Shown: one piece after another, positions 1 to 10,763 of the stretch
How the letters are laid out: each line of letters starts with the position of its first letter
How positions within the stretch are numbered: the first letter of the stretch is position 1
Source: Dryas octopetala
Lineage: Eukaryota; Streptophyta; Magnoliopsida; Rosales; Rosaceae
Length of the DNA stretch: 64,000 nt
Assembly: GCA_963921425.1 (NCBI GenBank)
Contig: OY992834.1
Location: 26,053,923-26,117,922, forward strand
Reading direction: 5' to 3'
Notes under the pieces: generated by a model
The model's input: the letters and a program-made list of their open reading frames with translations, nothing else
What the model was told of the DNA's origin: nothing
The model's database searches: none
Program-made: the position numbers and the translations under genes

Positions 1-311
1 TAAGGACTATGCTTGTTAATAAACCCGGTGATAAAAACAGAATCAATGTATTGGGGAATAGAAAGAGCACTGAAAAATCAATGACTCAGCCTTCAGGTAA
101 AGAATCAAAGATTCAATGATATCCACATAAACTAAAATCAGCTCCATGCTCCTTTATCCCCTCTCTCTCTCTCTCCCCCGCCAATAGAAGCCTTGTCCCG
201 CTCCCGCCTGGCAAAAACACAAATATCTCCAAACAAAGAAGCCTCCGACTTCCTTGGACTACAGCTAAAAACTTAAGGCACTCACTCACTCACTCACCCA
301 CTCTACTCTGT
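1..311 (+). promoter_or_regulatory. Upstream flank / 5' UTR of the sigma-factor gene
   Basis: This stretch holds no ORF. It contains a CT-rich tract (about 162-178) and a run of CTCA/CACT repeats (about 281-300) directly before the ATG at 312, as is common in plant 5' leaders. I could not place a convincing TATA box, so the transcription start is unknown. The promoter role is inferred from position only. Confidence 0.35.
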
Positions 312-3300
312 ATGGCCATCAGCACCATATGTTCATCACCTAACCAACCTCCAACTCTCCCAACACTATCACTCCCAGCCATTTCACCACTCAATACCCA
401 CCACCCTCTCCAACTCCACTTTCCTTTTCCCTCTTCTTCCTCCAAATTTGGTGCCAATTTAGTCTCCAATGATGCATTGGTCATTGCAACCGCGGCCGAG
501 GCGGTGGCTCTTGCGCGTGCTGCAGCGGAGGCGGCCAGAGACGCCGTGGCGGTGACAGCTGGGATTGGTGGGTTGGTAGTGAGGAGGAAGAGGAGGAGGA
601 AAAGGAGAAAAGGGTTGGGGTCTTTGGATGAGGAGGGAAAGAGGGATGTTGAAGATGAAAGGGTGTCATTTGGGTTTGTGAGATATGGGTATTTGAGCCC
701 AAGAGAAGAGGCAGAATGCTGCCTAAGTCTCAAGGTATTCTTATTCTCAATGACTATGCTTATACATTAACTGCCATTTAGTTAGACAATCATTGGTGAT
801 GTTTTTACTTTTTACTATTATTTGTTGACCCAATTATTAGAATCACACATCTGAATCTGCTTCTGAAAAATTGATGAGTCCTCTTGTACTTCTATGTAGA
901 TTTCTTTGCTAATCACTTATCAGAATTTGCAAAGATTACTTTCTCAAAATGCAGTTCTTAGGAACAGTTTTAATTAGAAGTGCATTTTCTTTTGACAGTT
1001 CTCAAATTATTTTTCAAGAGTTTTCGAATGCTGAAAAGTTAACTTTAGTTCTCCATGTGTGAATGGTCATTACTGCTCAAATTTGAGAATAACTTTGTTT
1101 GATAATTAACCTTTAATGGCACAGGAGGGAGCAACACTAGAAGCAGGAAGAATAAGAGTCCAAGAAGCTCAAGAACATGAGCCAACCTCGAAACAGTTGG
1201 CCAAGGCAACAGGGATGAAGATGAGAAGGATAGATAAGGTGTTTTGTAACAGAAGAGAGTCACAAGAAAGGATCATCAGGAGCTACCGGAGACTTGTCGT
1301 CTCTGTTGCCAGCAGTTATCAAGGCAAAGGATTAAGCTTTGATGACCTCATTCAGGTTCGTACACCTTTCATTCCTATTTAACTTTTTCCTAAGCTGTTT
1401 GAAGAATCTAAGTATCTATTTTAGCAGGAAGGGAGCATTGGGCTTCTTCGAGGGGCAGAGAAGTTTGATCCTGAGAGAGGATGGAAGTTATCAACATATG
1501 TCTACTGGTGGATTAGACAAGCTATAATCAGAGCCATAGAAAACAAGTCTAGAATAGTCAGATTACCAGTGAGAAGCTGACCTAATTAACTTTTGTTCCT
1601 AAAAAGTTGCATTTCATTTTTTCTTATTACTGTACTGCTTTTTCTTGGCATTAATCACTGAGTTTATTTAATTTTGCAGTTCACTGTTCTTTATATAGAT
1701 ATAGCAGGCCCCTTCCATTGAGGGATATATATATATATATATATTTTCGATTGACACTACTTCTACTTTCTAATTGAGGTTGTCTGATCACCGAGGCTAG
1801 GGAATTTATAATTCTTAAGTAAGTATTTAGCTGGCTTTATTGGTGTGGATTAGTCTTTGGTTGGCTGAGGGAAGGAGGAAGTTGGGGCATACAGTTTTGC
1901 ACCCCATGCATGACTTGGTTCACTGTCCCTGATACAGAAATGTGGACTACTTTTAAATCAAAGCAGGATATTCTCCATGTAGAATTTCAATGCAAAATTA
2001 TCATGCTGGGCTAGCATAAGCCAGGTTTTCTTGTCAGTCCAAAATGGGCTCAAGAATTTCTGCCTTTCCTTTGCTTCTTGCTTACTGTAGATATCAGTTG
2101 GTGATTGATATCATGTTATGTCTGAGCAGAAAAGTATTAATGGTTGAAGCTTTGTCAGATGTGGATATACAAATATGATGAACTATGTTAGTGTGCTTCG
2201 TCTGCTTTTTTCTTCCTTAAGTTTCTGAGTAATGCTAGAGCCACAAGGAGTTTTACTAATTTTCTTTAGAAACTGATGAGGCAGCTTATGCTGCAGTGCC
2301 TCGTCATTTCATTATAAGCCACTGGCAGGGGTGGGGTAGAGTGGCATGGTGGCTTGGCATCTTAGAAGTCATATAAGTTTGTAAGCTGACTTTGTAAAAA
2401 CCCTTTATACATTAGCGTTTTTCATATTTCTCTTTTCCCATATTCTTTAATCATGATGCCACTAACACCAATATTGTCCTTGTATATATGAGCCCGACCT
2501 GATCATTCTTTTACTTTCCATCATATAATTCTGTCATTTTAACATGTCATTATATTCTGTCATTGAATAGTAAATTGAATGATTCCCTTTCCTTTCACAT
2601 ATTTAAGTTTGCCTTTTATACAACTCTTGGAAGGTATGCTGGTAAAAATGCCTTCAACCAAAGATTACAGAAGTATGGTTAGTTTATTTGTGTAGGGAAA
2701 CATGTGCGGGATGATGGCAAAGATCACAAAAGCTAAAATTTCCCTCAACCAAAGATTACAGCGGCTGCCTACCCATGATGAAATTGCCGAAGTGGTCAAT
2801 ATGCCTGCTTCAACTGTAAAGCTTGTTTGTGATAGGAGCAGACCCCCAATTTCATTGGACCGAGCTATAACTGACCGGGGCTGCATGACACTGCAGGTTC
2901 CTGTCTAGACTCTTATTTTACTTTAGTGAACGCTTGAGTAAAACTTCCATTGAAAGGAAGCTAATAAGTCATGTTTGCTTTCATGCCTATGCCCTGTTGG
3001 CAGCTCAAATGATAGGGATGATGCTGTTAATCGAAGCTTAGGCCTGATGTAAATTGAAATTAGGGGTTCTATGGTTCTCATTTATAACTTATATGAACTC
3101 TCTAGTGCTCTTGGATCTGAGGATTTTGATATTGGACTCGGAAATTATGGATCTTTCATTAGATTTTGCTCCTAGGAAGGGTTATAACTGAAGCAAGTTT
3201 GCAGGGTTTAAAATCATTCCAAGGGTGAAGAGAGGTTCTCATGAGGCTTTTTATCTATAGTCCTCCATGTGAGGAGAACTTCATGAAAATAGAAAAGATT

Positions 3301-3649
3301 ACGAAAAAATAGTATATATCAGTTGCGGTCCATAAGTCAATCCTAATTTATTAGTTCCATTCTGTTGCAGGATATCATCCGAGGGCCAGATGAGACAATG
3401 CCAGAAAATATGGTTAGAAAACAGCTCATGAAGCAAGAGGTAGAGAAGCTTCTAAGTACGCTGAGTGATAGAGAAGCAAATGTATTGAGATTACACTTCG
3501 GGCTCAATGGAGACACCCCTCAGTCCTTTGAGGAGATAGGAAGACTGTTAAAACTTTCACGGGAGAGGGTTCGACAGATCAAGGGCATTGCATTGTCAAA
3601 ATTAAAGCAGACAAGTAATTTGGACAATCTGAATTTGTATATTGTATAG
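312..3649 (+). CDS. SIGD: Plastid RNA polymerase sigma-70 factor, sigD/SIG4-like (5 exons)
   Basis: This is a nuclear-encoded sigma factor that would direct the plastid-encoded RNA polymerase to promoters. Exons read 312-734, 1125-1355, 1428-1568, 2696-2896 and 3371-3649; all junctions are GT-AG, all in phase 0, giving 424 residues. The N-terminus is Ser/Pro-rich like a transit peptide and is followed by an Ala/Arg-rich stretch (about 55-100). Exons 2-3 carry region 2 ([46 protein letters not shown]). Exon 4 carries region 3. Exon 5 carries region 4 with [15 protein letters not shown] and the helix-turn-helix [19 protein letters not shown]. The short length matches sigD/SIG4 of Arabidopsis (about 420 residues) better than the longer SIG1, 2, 3, 5 and 6; that subtype is my inference, while the family is certain. 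The gene looks intact. Confidence 0.9.
1723..1744. repeat. (AT)n microsatellite in sigma-factor intron 3
   Basis: About ten AT dinucleotides lie within the long third intron. No function is implied. Confidence 0.8.
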
Positions 3650-4544
3650 TTTTTCTATTATTTGATGAACAGAGTAAGAAGATAGAAAAAAGGTATATAG
3701 CACAAAAAGGAAAAAAAAAAAAAACTTTGTTCATTGGATCAATTTTTTTATTAGGTAGATCAAGGTTTTGTCAAGTATTGATTGGGAATTTCCTATTCCT
3801 ATGCTCGATGGTGATTTTCCATTATTTCTCAAGACAAAATGAAATGAGAAGTTAACCAATTATTTGACCTTTGAGTTTACAGTAATCCTTTTTTTGATCA
3901 TCCAACTTGTTCCTTCACCAAATAAGGAAAAAGTCTAGCTTCATCATGTGGATTGCTGTTTGAATCTAGGGTTCCATGCATGGTTATAAGCTCCAGAAAA
4001 TGTTGGTGTTCCGAGCAACATTTAGTTCTAAACTTTGATTTTTCTTTTTGACAAAGGATAGAAACACAAAGCAGGGCCCAAAAAAACAGAAAGGATAGAA
4101 ACACAAAGCATACAACAAAATAGCCTTCTAGCTATCTCACACAAGACTCTAATTATGTAAGGAGTAAGGACCTATAGAAATCATCCATCTACAGCATCAT
4201 TTTTTTTTGGCCAATATCTACAGCATCATTTTAACATGGGAGAAGGTAAGAAACAGTACTGGTTCTCTAGGAGCTGCAAGAGATCCTTTTGCACTTTGTT
4301 GTTTTTCCATCGATCATATACATGGCCTAGGTGTGATACTATCGCTTCATAACCTTAGCGGTGAAAAATGTTAGGAATTGTGAATCAAATACAATTGTTC
4401 TACATAAGATAAACGACTGTCTAATATTGGGGTATATTATATGGAATATCTCCTTAGGTGACATTTTAAAATAAAGGGCAAAAAACCAATTTGGTTCGTA
4501 GTCTGGCTCTTGTTTCACTTGGGTCATGTAGTTTTAATTTTTTT
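3650..4544. other. Intergenic, 3' of the sigma-factor gene
   Basis: This stretch has an A-rich tract at about 3709-3724 that may lie near the 3' end of the transcript. It also has a short insertion flanked by a 17-bp duplication at 4187-4232 (see findings). I see no gene. Confidence 0.6.
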
Positions 4545-4897
4545 AAGGGTTAAATATAAAAATGATCAACGAATTTTATAATGATTTTCAATTTGGTTCA
4601 TTAACTATAAAAAGTGTCAATTTGGTCTACAAATTTTTTAAGTTGTACTAAAACAGTACAAACGTTAACTTTTATCTGAAATTAATGGAATTGATCACAT
4701 AAAAATCTGATAAACGTACTGAAATGCCTCTGAAAATGTAGTCACATGACTAGTTTCCGTTAAATTTTTCGATAGAAGTTAACGTTTGTACTGATTTGGT
4801 ACAACTTGAAAAGTTTGTGGATTAAATTGACATTTTTTATAATTAGTTAACCAAATTGAGAATCAACGTAAAGGGGCAATTTTTGTATTTAACCCTT
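4545..4897. mobile_element. Foldback MITE of about 353 bp
   Basis: The two ends are inverted copies of AAGGGTTAAATA. The inverted similarity runs through almost the whole element: 4560-4680 matches the reverse complement of 4765-4880, including shared CAATTTGGTT, AGTTGTAC and GTACAAACGTTAACTT. The flanks are T-rich, so a target duplication cannot be read. The GGGTTAAATAYAAAAAT end resembles long-TIR Mutator-type MITEs of plants, which is family knowledge. No coding capacity was seen. Confidence 0.8.
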
Positions 4898-5965
4898 TTT
4901 TTAATCAAGTTCTTGTATTTTATTTTTGTTACAATAAAGTCAAAAATTAAAATTCCATCCAAAGTTTAGACCATGAACCCTTGCTTTTGTCAATGTAGTG
5001 AGTGTAACTGTTCAAATTTTATGATTGTTTTGCTTTTGCCCCTGCACTCACAAAGGCAGCGGATAATTGGCGGTCCCAAAACTTGGACACCAAAGTCGAC
5101 TTTTCGCACAACACACGCTCTAAGCTGCTAGAAAGTCCAGCAACACCCTTTCTGGATCTTCAAGCAACGAGGAAACCCTTGCTTGAGTGCATGCCCTTCA
5201 CGCCTTCTTTCATCCTTTTGCTTGAGTCAAGCTTTTCTAAATTGTGAGGAACAAATGGGTGCAACATGGGTGGTTAGGCCACATGAGTCCCCAACAAATG
5301 GTTTTACAGTTGATGGTTTGGTTGGGATGCATGACATGAGGGCTCGAGAAGGTGTACCATAAGATCTTTGTGCTTGAATATCACTGATGGTCAATATTTA
5401 TTTTAATCTCTTCAAGTGACAACTAGGTCTTTCTAGTAAACCTCCACAATGTGGAAAGTTGGGAAAAATATCCATTCCATGCAACATGGAGGGCCAGGCT
5501 AGTGATAGAACATTGGAACTCAAGCCTAAGGATGTTATGACAGGAACATAGAGTGATCCACTATTAAAAGCCAAAGGATGTGCTATCTCCTCTCTTCCTA
5601 TATTTTGAATGTTTTATTATGCAAGATGAGATGAAATTTGATCAAGTTAGGTATTAATCCTTCTTTTCCTTTTTGGCCAGGTGAATAAATTTAGTATTAC
5701 ACCACTCATAAAATGGTGTCATTTTTACATCCTTCACCATCATTCAAATCAAAGCCATTGTTTATAACGGCAACATTTACAATTTGGACTTATACCTTCA
5801 AGTACTTCCAAACACAATGAGCCAATCGGCTCTTGGTTGATAGCCACACTAGTCATCCTTGTGAGATGCTTCTAAACGCTCCAAAAGTGATGTAATTTGG
5901 GAGATGCATATTCTCTTGAAGGTGTAAGCTAACATTACATTACTTGCTATACGTGTCTAATATCC
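4898..5965. other. Intergenic, no gene seen
   Basis: About 1.07 kb of AT-rich sequence lies between the foldback element and the 3' end of the UPF0114 gene. I found no coding exon or structured repeat in it. Confidence 0.5.
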
Positions 5966-8900
5966 TTATTCTTTCTTGTGTAGATTATGAAGGATGTACA
6001 AAGAAGCAGAAGATAAGAAAATACATACAGAATAGCTTAATAGATCCAAACCAGTGGTTATCTGCACCATCTTGCTCCTCTCAAACATCTTTACCAGAAG
6101 AATCATGACAATAACGTGTCCCACTTTTGTCTTCAATTCATCGAGTGAGCTAATCTTCATCCATTTAGGCCTCTCCTACAGACCAAACAATCATCCGGTT
6201 ATCTTGGTATTGCTGTAAAAGAAATACTAGAAGCCGAAAATGGATAAAAAAAAGAGAGGAAGAAAGAGAATAAAATGTTATCTACTTTAAGGCTTATCCT
6301 TTACTAAGCAGTTCACACTGATCTGGGAGAAAAATAACATAAAAGCATGCCAGTAAGTATGAAAATTTAGGTTCAGAATACCATGTAAGTGCTATGAAAA
6401 GATTTAGTGAGTTTAAGTCCACATCCTCCATATGTCTAATCATTAAATTGTCTAATTTTTGGTGCCTCTTCTGATGACACAGAGCAAGATTTGTTATACT
6501 AGTACTTGATATTTTGGTCTAGAAATTTTGAAGGAGGAAGCACTCATAACTCATTGTAAGGATGCTCAATTAGATGTTCTCCATTTGAAGGTAGCTGGCT
6601 AACCAAATGGAGGGACCAGATTGCCTGAGGAGTAAGCAGATTGTATATATACTAGCTCTGATGCAATAAGACTGTATTCGTGATGTTAATATCTGTGAAA
6701 GTTTGAGAAATGTCTATTTGAATGCAGATTATACTTGAAAGGGAAGGGAATTAAGATTACCTTCAGAGCAAACATTCCAAACAAAGAAGAGCCCTTAAGA
6801 GCACGATCAGAATGGGAAGGCACATCATTAGGCACGTTACTGATAAATAATCCATACAATCCCATACCAAATATTAACATGACAGTCCCAGCAAGGTAAA
6901 CATCTGCATCAAAGAGATATTCAGACATCACTGTACCAGCGAAGAAGGCTATAAATCTATAATGATAGAATTAAACATGGAAATATCAACATCTCTTCCC
7001 AAAAGGTAATGGTGGCCAGGAAATGAGTTATAACATCATGTTAACAAAGGAGTGACTTTTCCATTGCATAAAAGTCATGAGATTTCATGTATTCAAAGAC
7101 ATGTATAGTAGTTAGGATTTGAAAGCATATCAAAAAACGCACTGAATTATTTGACAAAATACTTCCACAAAAAATAAATGGATTCTTTGAAGTGAAGTCT
7201 GAAAATTCTACCAATAGCTTCAACTAGTCGTAGAACCATATGTCCAGTGTGATGCCCTTTGACACAACTAGTCCAGTAAACTTTATATGCATCTGCAATA
7301 TAAAAACAACCCTGCAAAGTTGAACGTAGTATGAGTATGTAAAAATACATTTATTTGTTATGTCTAGTGTGGAAATTATAGTTGAAAGTGTAACCAAACC
7401 TTACATTGATATTTTCAGAGTTGAAGACCACATAGAAGGCATAATTTTTTTCTTATAAAATAAGATTAGACAATATACGATAAAGAGAAATTACATTGAG
7501 AAAGCACAGCAATGAACCAGCCAATGAACCTCCAACAGCCAGTAGTGCCAAAAATCGGAAGTCAAATATTACCTGCTCAACAATGACTTGTGAGAAATGC
7601 TTAGAACAGATTGTTATATGCTAAAAGTTTTACAAACAGAGGAAGAAAATGCATAATTGTTTTTATAATTGATACCTATAAAACATAAAACAGAAATAAA
7701 CAAAACGGTAAAGAAAGAATCCAAACCTGGTTCTGAATAGTGTGGAACAGAGCATGTGTAAATAGCATTTTTCTTTTTCAGAAAATCATTATTTTTATAG
7801 GCAATAAAATTAAGCACAAAGTAGCTTTTAGATCATGTCCATCTTTTCTAATTGTTTGTATGATGTATTTCGAAGTTTGACGTCAATCACTCTTGTGAGA
7901 CCATGAGAGGTTTCTGACTATAAGGGTTCAAAATCTTAAGCAAATACATGGGATAATCGTAAAAATAATATCCAGTTGATGGCCCTAGAGTCTATACTTT
8001 GCCATTGGTTGTATTGGCTAATTTGATACATTAACATTTTGGTAGTTTCATTTTCATACATATCCTTGTCACTAGTTTCTATATATATGCTAGGTTGTAC
8101 ATTATTGTCTATAGTATTACGTCAACACTCATGATTTCATTAAATTTTTTCAATATTATGTTATATAATAATTAAATCAATACTGTACTATCATCCTTCC
8201 TTTTTTCAAGTTATTCCTGTGAAGTATTCTGATTGCCTAATCACTAAGAGGGATTAGCTCCAACCTGTCTGAGGGTTCAGAATGAAAAAAATACTAGTAG
8301 TTCAGTTACTTCAGTATTACCATTTATGATTCTTCTTATTGCTCAGCAGCAATCTACCAAACATTTAATCTGCACACTTGATATTTAAACTCCCCATGCT
8401 TTGCACGCAAGTTTAAAATGGCTTATCTCAGCATATTTAGTAATTAGTAGAAATTACTTGTTCTTCAACATCCATAATTCACTTTCTTCCACAGTTTTCA
8501 CTGGTACCAGTGGGAGCAAACCACGGGCCTGACCACTCGACTAAACCCTCGTTGGTGATAGTTTATCTATATCGGTTGATAATACAAAAAATAACTCTGT
8601 CAGTCTGTCCTCTAAAACTATTCAGAAGCATTCTCTGTTTAGAAGGATTTTCCTTTTTTCCTATTTCAATTTCACTCTTATTCCAGTTCCAGCATGAAAT
8701 CATTGCAGTACAGTACAAGTAATAACCGAATGAGAAGAAAACTAATACACCACTGCAACCAAATCCAACACAAAATTAAGCAAATATAGTGACTGATTAA
8801 ATTCAGTTTACCCTTTCAATGTTAGACTCGGTGGATCGGGCAAACCGAACAAACGGGTTGCCGTTGGCAAGGGCGTAGTTGAAGCTGGGCTCGGGCGGTC

Positions 8901-9114
8901 TCGAAGACGCTGCAAAAGGTTTCGGTGAAGTTTCATTGGAGGAAGCTTTGGCTTGAGTTGGGGTTGTTGGTTTTGATTCCGGCGATGGCGGGGAGCTGAG
9001 AGAAGAAGCAATAATGGGATATTGAGAGAAGCGCTTAGAGCTTGTTAATGGGCAGCGGCTGATTGCGGCGGCGACGGAGACGGGTGAGGCGGAGACGGAA
9101 GTGAAGAGGGCCAT
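5966..9114 (-). CDS. Chloroplast UPF0114 family membrane protein (5 exons)
   Basis: Exons on the minus strand are 9114-8812, 7572-7495, 7311-7212, 6903-6761 and 6175-5966; joined in frame they give 277 residues. The first 60 or so residues are rich in Ser, Pro and Ala, as in a transit peptide. I chose the ATG at 9114 (MALFTSV) because upstream in-frame codons translate a CT-repeat leader. Later exons carry hydrophobic segments: FRFLALLAVGGSLAGSLLCF, VYLAGTVMLIFGMGLYGLFI, VGHVIVMILLVKMF and LLSYSVCIFLSSASLYIL. With the conserved ERPKWMKISSLDELKTKVGH block they match the plant UPF0114 family (At4g19390-like). The biochemical function is unknown. The gene looks intact and converges on the sigma-factor gene. 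Confidence 0.9.
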
Positions 9115-9117
9115 TGA

Positions 9118-9140
9118 GTAGAGAGAGAGAGAGAGAGAAA
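9118..9140. repeat. (GA)n microsatellite in the UPF0114 leader
   Basis: On the minus strand this is a CT repeat just upstream of the chosen ATG, typical of plant 5' UTRs. Confidence 0.75.
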
Positions 9141-9395
9141 TGGAGGGGTTTTGAAAGATGGAGAAGTAAGATTTTTTGGTTGGACTGCTAAGACTTTTCT
9201 GTGCCATTGGATGGCGGGTAATAACGGTAATTAGGGAACGGACGTGGCATTCACGCGTAGACAAGACGCGTGGGACCTTTGGGCCAATGCTGGAAGAGAA
9301 AATTGAATTTAATTGGTTCTTTTTATTTATTTACTTTTTTTTTTTAATTTTAAGAATGATTAAAAGTTTGGAGTGGCCATAAAATTCTAAATAGG

Positions 9396-9931
9396 AAAAT
9401 TTTTAGCAAAAAGACCTCGACTTTTATCTTTTTTCTCAGTTGAGAGTGCGATATTCAAAGTGTTCTAATTAAAGACTCATAGTTTACTTAAATAGCAATA
9501 AAAAACTTTTGGTCAATTCCTTCATAATCGCTGTTTAAAATTGGTCATGTGACCAATTTGCGGAGACAAAAATTTTAGCAAAATGCCTAAACTTTTACTC
9601 ATTGTCTCAGTTAAAGATGCAACATTCAAAGTGTTATAATTAAAGACTCATAATTTACTTAAGCACCAATCAAAGACTTTCCGTCAATTCCGTCATAACC
9701 GCTGTTTAAAATTGGTCACATGACTAATTTACTGAGGCAAAAATTTTAGCAAAATGCCTCGACTTTTACTCATTGTCTTAGTTAAGGATGCGACATTCAA
9801 AATGTTCCAATTAAGAACTTCTAGTTTTCTTAAGTATCAATCAATGACTTTTTGTCAATTCAGTCATAAATGCCGTTTAAAATTGGTCACGTGACCTGCA
9901 CGTGATCAATTTGTGGGGGCAAAAATGTCTT
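9396..9931. repeat. Three tandem ~172-bp units, Mutator-type end sequence
   Basis: Units start at about 9401, 9573 and 9744. Each begins TTTTAGCAAAA, passes through CTTTTA, TTCAAAGTGTT and TTAAAGACTC, and closes with GTTTAAAATTGGTCA and a TGACC or TGACT block. Related single copies occur at 14284-14470 and 47265-47460, where they look like one long terminal repeat of a Mutator-like element. The tandem array is therefore probably an amplified transposon end. Confidence 0.75.
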
Positions 9932-10104
9932 TTTAATCACTATTAAAAAATAGTAATACAAAATTAAACGAATTGGAAAAAAAACAAAAACTGAAAATAA
10001 TAATTAAAAAAAATTGGGAGGGACTAGGGACGGCGTTGAGGTTGACGAAGTTCGGGTAGAGCTCGAGAGCGTCGGCGAAGGCCTAGTTCTTATGGAGGTT
10101 TTTG
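9932..10104. other. AT-rich then GC-rich stretch, probable transposon interior
   Basis: A-rich sequence is followed by GGGACGGCGTTGAGG and CGTCGGCGAAGG. The same order (end repeat, A-rich, GC-rich) recurs at 14284 and 47265, so this is probably the interior of a decayed Mutator-like element. No gene was recognised. Confidence 0.45.
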
Positions 10105-10763
10105 TAACAACCTGACCCAAATTTCACTAGATATTTGAATTCTTATTTATTGCGGACTTAAGAAGCACAAAAGAAAGTTGAATTGTGGGAACCAAGGAAA
10201 TTTTTTATAAATTAAATTGGAGAGGAAAATAAATTTTGGAGATTCTTGGATTTTTATTTGAGGTCATAAGGACTTTTCATGAAATGATTTAAGTCATTAA
10301 GGATTTTTTTGGATAATTATTTGGAAACATTTAATTTAAATGGAATCATTTCGGGAACCTTAAGTTTGAAGTTGAGTCGGTAGGAAAATAGTAAAAGTCG
10401 AGAGGAGTCCATGGGAACCTTCGGATCCATCATTGGGTGAATTGTTTAAATAATTGGACGACCATATGCCCTTAATGAGAAAGTTTGGATTTTACAAAGG
10501 ACCTATTTGAAAAATGAATCATTTGGCTATGATTTTGGCTTGGTTGGATATAGCTCAAGCTTACAAGCGTGTAGGCGAAAACGGATCGAGAATCCAAGTT
10601 ATGAGGAAAAAGTTTTGGACGTTTAAAGATTAGGGGTAGTTTGGTGATTTTGACTGGAGGCTTATTTATAGGACCAGACCCTTCCTTCAGAACTAGACCT
10701 GTGTGACCCAGGGAAAGCAACTCGCCGGACCTGCAACCCGACTTGACCGGATTTCTCTCGTTC
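10105..10763 (+). mobile_element. LTR-retrotransposon fragment, 5' part
   Basis: It starts TGTAACAACCTGACCC, the usual start of many plant Ty3-type LTRs, and has no recognisable matching end. The solo LTR at 10764 is inserted into it. Sequence resuming after 13521 is probably the same older element. No protein domain was seen. Confidence 0.5.

Noticed and set aside
290..733. 147-codon minus-strand ORF opposite sigma-factor exon 1
   Set aside because: It is antisense to an exon clearly coding for a sigma factor; its composition mirrors the Ala/Arg-rich segment.
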